The notes beneath the pieces are model-generated. The model was not told the origin of the DNA and did not search any database. It was given only the letters and a program-made list of their open reading frames with translations. From Folioceros fuciformis (lineage: Eukaryota; Anthocerotophyta; Anthocerotopsida; Anthocerotales): a stretch of 64,000 nt of DNA. Positions 58,001 through 64,000 of this stretch are shown in pieces. The stretch is from positions 1 through 64,000 of the forward strand of contig JBNGIO010005494.1 in assembly GCA_049999805.1 (NCBI GenBank), given 5' to 3'. Position 1 is the stretch's first letter. Every line of letters starts with the position of its first letter. Made by a program: the position numbers and the translations under genes.

Positions 58001-59464
58001 CCAAGAAACAAACCCTTCACGCTGCAAGCTATTAAGGTTGCCACGACAAATTTCTCGACAAAAATCGGCGAGGGAGGATTTGGACCTGTGTACCTCGGAA
58101 GTGTTGACGGCCGACAAGTTGCTGTGAAAGTCATGTCACGAACGACACGGCAAGGCTCTCACGAATTCCTCAACGAGGTGAGCGGACCATTGGATTAACA
58201 GTGTGAACAAAGTATTACTCTTGAGCCCGGCCAGGCATGTTCCTCATTGCTGCGTGTCCTACAGATTGAGCTTTTGTCAAGCGTACATCACAAGAGGTTG
58301 GTCACTCTTTTGGGTTACTGCGAGGAAGGACAGGATCCTATTCTGCTCTACGAATACATGCCCGGAGGAGACCTCCAGAAGCGCCTGCAAGGTACATGTA
58401 CACTTTGTGCACTTGTCCAGAAATGGATCTGCAGAGTAAGTGGATTCGCAGGCTTTCTGGGCACACTTTCTCCTAATTACTGGGGTTGACAATTTCGCGC
58501 TGTCCGAGTGTGTGTGGCCGCCAGGTCCCATGGCTCTGCAGCACCCGCTAACCTGGATTGAGAGGCTGCACATAGCATTGGATGCTGCCCAAGGTCAGCT
58601 CATCAGTCCATGGAAGTATGCCATTTCCCCCGCTCTGCACGACTGGATGGCGTCTGAACGTGGCCGATACTTGGTGGGAGCAGGTCTAGAGTACCTGCAC
58701 CATGGGTGCAATCCAGCCATCATTCATAGGGATGTGAAGAGCAGCAACATTCTGCTGAACCAGAATCTAGAGGCCAAAGTGGCGGATTTCGGCCTTTCCA
58801 AGTTGACAGACGGGACATCAAACATGGTGACAGCGGTGAAAGGAACTTTCGGATACCTCGATCCCTTGTAAGTGGACTGGCCACCGAGAGTTTAGCAACG
58901 GTGGCTAGGACTTCGTGTTGCTGTCTTGAGCTGGCATGTTGGGAGCGTGGCAGGTACAACAGAACTGGGCTGTTAAATGAAAAGAGCGACGTCTATAGCT
59001 TCGGAATTGTGCTGATGGAAATCCTGTGCGGACGTCCGCCCCTTGTCCAAGAAGGCCAGTTCAATTTCATTGTAGACGAGGTGATCCAAATTTTCAAGTT
59101 GCCATTTGCAAGCGATGAAGCACTGTTTGCGGAAAGCCGTTGAGACGTGGACTCTTCGGTTGCGCAGGTGATGTCTGCAATGAGCAAGAATGCGGTGCTA
59201 TTAGCGGTGGATCCGGTCCTTCGAGAAGCCGTCATCCATGAGCAATCAGTGTGGAGATATTTGGACCTCGCGTCGGCATGCGTGTCGCCTTCCGGCGAGT
59301 CTAGGCCAACCATGCAGGAGGTGGTGAAAGAGCTCTGCACTTTGGCACAGGAGTCACGAAGACAAACAGCGGGAGGGACAGATTCTAGCAGAGACAAACA
59401 AAACCCAACTCCCGACACGCTGTCCTCAATCTTCTATGCCAGTGACGATCCTTGTGCTAGGTAG
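55059..59464 (+). CDS. Malectin-like LRR receptor kinase (LRR-RLK class I), first tandem copy
   Basis: A complete many-exon gene. Exon 1 (55059-55194) encodes a signal peptide with hydrophobic core [12 protein letters not shown]. Exons 55301-55593, 55693-55970, 56090-56368 and 56492-56736 encode a malectin-like domain ([49 protein letters not shown]). Then [16 protein letters not shown] and three single-exon leucine-rich repeats ([44 protein letters not shown]). A transmembrane helix ([18 protein letters not shown]) follows at about 57765-57820. The kinase has [29 protein letters not shown] and DFGLSK, so all catalytic signatures are intact. The C terminus at 59464 is short. It resembles plant class I LRR kinases related to IOS1 and symbiosis receptor kinases; ligand unknown. 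The second copy starts 1.4 kb downstream. Confidence 0.9.
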
Positions 59465-60888
59465 AACTACGTCTTGCGGCACCCAGTCTGTCACCGGGTA
59501 GCGTATGCTTGCACTTCAGCCACCCATCAAGAAACTAACCTCTTTGCGATCCACGGATGTTCTTCCCAGCAGAGTGGGAGAGAACTAGTGGTCCTTCCGT
59601 CCATGGGGACTGGAGGATGCACTAATAAGCTGGGAATTAAATAGATGTGACCGGAACAAGGTCACCGTGATTATCCTTGAAGGCTAGACGAGAGATTCTG
59701 AGCAACTGTTGCAGAGGCGGAGGACTGTAGGAAAGCAGAACAGCTCACAGACAACAAAAGATGCGTGTGAAGGAAACAAGTCATGGTAATACATGCGTTG
59801 TCCTGTGTCACATGGACCCATGGGGATACGGTGCTGACGCGAGATGTTGGTGTTTGGGTAGGTCATTCTTTCACTGCTCAGATGAGGTTGCCTCCTTGCT
59901 GTCAGCATTTTGATGTGAACCGGACTCCAAGACTTTGTAAAACCTGATCAGTTTGGACGTGGTTTCCACGCTCAAAATCGCTTCTTGAACGTCCTCGGCT
60001 TGCAGTTTCTGCCGGTATCGCTGAATCGGACCACCAAAAGTGAATGTCTACAGCTTAGGCATGCTACAGTTTGAGTCAGTGCTGTGCGTGGACGCCGGTC
60101 GCGGTGTGCCGCCCCAGGAAACCTGATTGTACATCGTTGGCTGGTTCAGAGGTTTCTCCTCTGAAAGCATCAATACAAGAGAGCCATGGCCACGGCAGGC
60201 CTTGAGGTTTGAGCATTTGATCTGCTGTTCTGCAGGAACTACGTACGATGGAAGTCGGTTAGGTAACACTCTTTCTACTTGCCCAGGTTGATATGGGTGT
60301 AGGCGCACACCAGTTAGAGTTGAGGCAAATCTCGAGAACACATTCTAGCCAGGCATGAAGAAATCAGTGGCAGAGCTCAGACGTTGGAGAAAAATTTAGG
60401 AACGCCAAACTGGTTGATAAGAGCCAAAAATCATCGGTATAGATGCCTTCTCATGCCACAGGGAGATACTTCTCCAGCAGACTACAGTTGTGATACCTTC
60501 GTTTCTCGTTTTCCGAGCTTTGCAACATTGCCATGAAGCAGAAGTGTTGGTACAGGTAGACATTCATCAAAAGGTTTGACAAAAGTGCGTTCATGGACAG
60601 CACATATGTCCAGGCACCTGACAATGCCTCCAGCTGTGGGTTGCGTGACCACACCAGCGAAGCCTTTCACAGGACGACATTGAAGCCCGGTTCCCAACTA
60701 GCATCGACTGGCACACACACCCTCAAGCTACGGTCTTCGATGAGATGCTGTGGGCGCCACTTCCCACTTCAGGGTGATATCGCGGCTGCCAATAGGCTGG
60801 AATTCCATGGCTGCTCCAGGCTCACACTGCTGGTCTGTTCTCAAGACTGCTTGCTCCCAGAAGCTCAAGGACGTCAGCCTTTTGTGGC
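59465..60888. other. Spacer between the two receptor kinases
   Basis: Only short frames without motifs. Bases shortly before 60888 should be promoter and leader of the second kinase. No remnant of a third kinase was recognised. Confidence 0.4.
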
Positions 60889-63800
60889 ATGGAGAAGCAA
60901 AATCTTTTCCTCAACCTGGACCGGGCCCTGGTTGCATCTGTTTTATGGATGCTGGTGTTTCAGCTACCCATCTTCTGTGCATCTGCCCGCTTCTCTGCCT
61001 CAGCAGGTAAGCAAGCTGTGACACAATCCGGAGATGTCCTTTGGCATGACAGGGGCTATGCCACAATGCAAGTCACACACAACGATCTGACATGTGCAGG
61101 CTTCATCAGCATCGACTGTGGGTCTGCGCCCGGGGAGACAGGCCGCACGGTGCCTTTTGTCAGCGCAGAGACCGGCATAATCTACCAGTACGACAAGTAC
61201 ATCAGCACCGGATTCGCAGCAAACGTGACACACGTAGACCGGATTGAACAAGATCTCACGACATTGAGACACTTCCCTTCAGGTTCCAGTCCCACGAAGA
61301 ACTGCTACGTGGTGCCTGTGCACAACAACACACAGTACCTCATCCGAGCTCGATTCTACTTCGGCTACTATGTCAGCCCACCTGCCTCGTCAGTCATCAC
61401 CTTCCAGCTCGCGCTGGACTCCGCCGTCTGGGCCACAGTTAATATCAACACAACCGACGACTTGCTGCTGGAGAAGGAAGCCATCATCTTCACAAAAAAA
61501 ACGAGGCTCAACGTGTGCCTGATCCGCACAGAGGAAACCAGTGCTCCCTTCATCAACACTTTGGAGCTCAGGCCCCTCGGTCCAGGCTCTTACCTTGCCC
61601 GGCATACAGACCCAGACCCGTTCAGTGTCTTCCTGTCTTTGTTTCAGAGGTGGAACTTCGGTGAGCCAACCAAGACTTTCCGGTACGTGTGGCACATTTG
61701 TGTGACATTGCAGGGGGCCGGTCCGCTTCTTGCCGGGCTGACACCAGGGCTGGTGTTACAATTTCAGGTTTCCTGACGATGCGTATGATCGAAAATGGCC
61801 GCCCCTCGTGGCCACAGATGGCGTCTTTGTCCAAGGTTATCCAAGCGAGTTTCAACTCTTTTACTACAATTCCTCTCGCCAGTGGGATAGTCCTCCCAGC
61901 ATTGTCTTGCAATCTGCTGCTACGGCTGAGAGCTACGTCACGTTCTGGACTTTACCACCTGATGTTGAGGCTCCAAGGCTGTACGCTAGCGTCTTCTTCG
62001 CTGAGATTGTCCCTTTCCCAGATCGAACCAGGTATGGAGACTTTGATGATGGGGATCCTGCTCCTTGTTCTGCACGTTTTATCATCACACACCCATCTTG
62101 GATGCTGTAGGCGTGTTATGGACTTCCGGGCCAACTTCATAGCTGAATCCGAGCTAGTCAGCCCCTTGGACTTGGCTGCTTATGGACCTGAGTTCACCGT
62201 CGTGCAAGTTGGAGGAAATTTCCAGGCAACTTCTAGGATGGAGAATCTGACTTTTACCCTAACGAAAAGCAACAACTCAACTGATGGTCCCATCGTGAAT
62301 GCTTATGAGGCTTACCTGGTCTTGGATGTGGTTCCGGGTACAAACGCAGGAGATGGTGAGGTGGACTTCTCAATAGTTCCTGCCTTTGTAGCATGTTCTG
62401 CGTTTTCTGCATCTCCTGCCACTCACAGCGGTTCACTTCACAACAGTAACGGCACTGACTGCCCTCAAGCCTGCTCTTGGATTCAATAACTGGGCTGGTG
62501 ATCCTTGCTTGCCTGTACCATGGGATGAGCTGATCTGTAACATGAGTGATCGAGTGACATCTTTGTAAGTAGCTTCATTCTAGGTTTTGGGGAGGGAGAG
62601 AATATTTTTCTCTGCATGCTGGTGGTCTCACTTCTTCGGCATTTGCTTGCAGGGATCTTTCCGGCAAGGGCCTCAACGGCTCCATTCCTTCCGAGATATC
62701 TGGTCTAGAAGCACTCACCCTGCTGTGAGTATGCTTGGGCAGTGCTGTTGAAGTTCATCTTGGGATGGGAGGGTGATAGGCCAAATTCGAAAATCTGACA
62801 GTACTTGCTGGATTTGCAATGAGCCCAGGAACTTATCTAATAATGCTTTCACCGGTGGCCTCCCAAGTTGGATTGCAGAGCTGAACTCCTTGCAGACCCT
62901 GTGAGTGGGTGGGGCTTCTATTTGTTTCTTATTATTTTTCAGTATGTGTCATGAACCTCGAACATCCTAATCCAGTGATCGAAGCCGTTGCTGTCTCTGT
63001 CAGGGATGTTTCCAACAATCAGCTGAGCGGTAACTTTCCTGCAGCATATATCACTCACATCCCTCAATTCAGGTAAGAAGGTTGTCGTCTCATCAGTCCC
63101 TCTGTTAAAAGTGAGCTGTTGAAAGCTATTCACCTACGTAACCGAAAAATTGCAGGTACTCAGGTAACCTGCAGCTCAACTGCGTACCTTCAGATAATGC
63201 AACCTGCCCACCAGCCCCAGCAGCACTTCCAGCACTGTCTCCAGTCACACAAAGTCCACTACCTCTTTCATCAAACTCAGCAGCAAGGTCCAACGATCGA
63301 AATCAAGGGTCTCACATCTGGGTCATTGCTGGGAGCATTGCTGGAGGCATTCTTATCCTTTTTGCTGTTGGAGGACTCGTTCTCTGGTTCATTTTTTACA
63401 AACTGTCCTATCAGAGTGACTTACAAGCTCCTGATACGTCAGCAATACCGCAAGTGCACACAAGTGGTACCTCTTACCTTCCTGCGCCGTGGGTCATGGA
63501 GTGCACATCTGTCAGCAAGTGAGTGCTGGTTCACTAGTTTCTCATGAGGTACAACGTGTGGGTGTTCCATTCCTGGTCTCTGCAGACTCGAAGATGGTCT
63601 CTAATATCAGAGGAAGGGCTCAAGCGTTTAGTCTCCAAACCATTGAGGAAGCAACGAATAGGTTTGCTCATAGGGTTGGAGAATGTGCGTCTGGATCTGT
63701 CTTTCACGGAATCCTGAAAGACAGTTCGCAGCCAGTGGCAGTGAAGATCTTCTCAGGAAAGCCCGACAGAAGCCTGACTCAGTTCTCAGAAGAGGTAAGG

Positions 63801-64000
63801 AATCACTACCGAGATCCAGCTGCTTAGCCGCATTCCCAGAGGCCGTCAGGGAACTACATGTGTTCGCTGTATGTGCTTGCTGGCTGATGGACAACCACTG
63901 GCGTTGCCAGATTGATCTTCTGGCTACAGTTTGCAGCGACAAGTTGGTATCCCTCATTGGTTACTGCATACAAGGCGAGAATCTCATGCTTTTGCTCTCT
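60889..64000 (+). CDS. Malectin-like LRR receptor kinase, second tandem copy, cut by the window end
   Basis: Same architecture and exon order as the preceding kinase gene. Signal peptide from 60889 (LVASVLWMLVFQLPIFCASA), then a malectin-like domain ([56 protein letters not shown]), WAGDPCLPVPWDELIC, three leucine-rich repeat exons (DLSGKGLNGSIPSEI; NLSNNAFTGGLPSWI; DVSNNQLSGNFPAAY), a Pro/Ser stretch and a transmembrane helix (IAGGILILFAVGGLVLWFI) near 63340-63400. The kinase begins FSLQTIEEATNRFAHRVGE and continues with VAVKIF and LLATVCSDKLVSLIGYC to the last base. Its glycine-rich loop reads GECASGSVFHG instead of [11 protein letters not shown], losing the second loop glycine and the aromatic tip, so nucleotide binding may be altered. 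The rest of the kinase is outside the window. Confidence 0.88.

Noticed and set aside
1-64000. CRISPR arrays, operons, riboswitches, prokaryotic elements
   Set aside because: The window is clearly plant nuclear DNA with spliceosomal introns; the tandem repeats seen lack spacer structure.

Overview
This window comes from the nuclear genome of a land plant. It carries plant-specific families (WOX13-type homeobox, two-domain group I WRKY, DMP/DUF679, malectin-LRR receptor kinases, the TPLATE-complex subunit TWD40-1, ANGUSTIFOLIA) together with general eukaryotic genes (UPF1, CASC3/Barentsz, GID8, TTL12, METTL13). Spliceosomal GT-AG introns are mostly about 80-150 bases long and genes are closely packed. 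Compact introns and the gene set would fit an early-diverging plant such as a lycophyte or hornwort, but that placement is inference only. Four runs of N (10, 100, 400 and 100 bases) mark scaffold gaps.

Layout. 1-1906: AT-rich, no gene. 1907-4023 (+): peroxisomal glycolate oxidase, 11 exons. 4398-9431 (+): intronless TWD40-1. 9432-16022: gene-poor and full of debris, with a 48-bp tandem repeat, a UBX/UAS (PUX-like) pseudogene carrying an internal 90-bp tandem repeat, an isolated light-harvesting-protein exon and a truncated Harbinger transposase. 16023-16553 (+): WOX13-like homeobox gene. 16735-20965 (-): 15-exon LRR plus tubulin-tyrosine-ligase gene (TTL12). 21232-24069 (-): uncharacterised acidic protein, divergent from CASC3 (24500-26923, +). 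28919-29596 (+): DMP membrane protein. 30541-34408 (-): intronless UPF1, divergent from GID8 (35671-36369, +). 36938-37643 (-): cyclic phosphodiesterase. 38477-41197 (-): WRKY. 42300-46157: AT-rich then G/C-rich repeats and a 400-base gap, no gene. 46158-49269 (-): ANGUSTIFOLIA, divergent from a METTL13-type methyltransferase (about 50639-54337, +, 5' end in a gap). 55059-59464 and 60889-end (+): two tandem malectin-LRR receptor kinases, the second cut by the window edge.

There is no operon logic. A loose theme is RNA surveillance: CASC3 (exon junction complex) and UPF1 (nonsense-mediated decay effector) lie 4 kb apart. I did not find a clearly new multi-gene system. The most unusual items are the PUX-like locus with two in-frame TGA codons and a collapsed repeat, a perfect 14-bp hairpin that buries a 5' splice site in the TTL12 gene, two very long intronless genes among intron-rich neighbours, and an ANGUSTIFOLIA intron that ends in a microsatellite.
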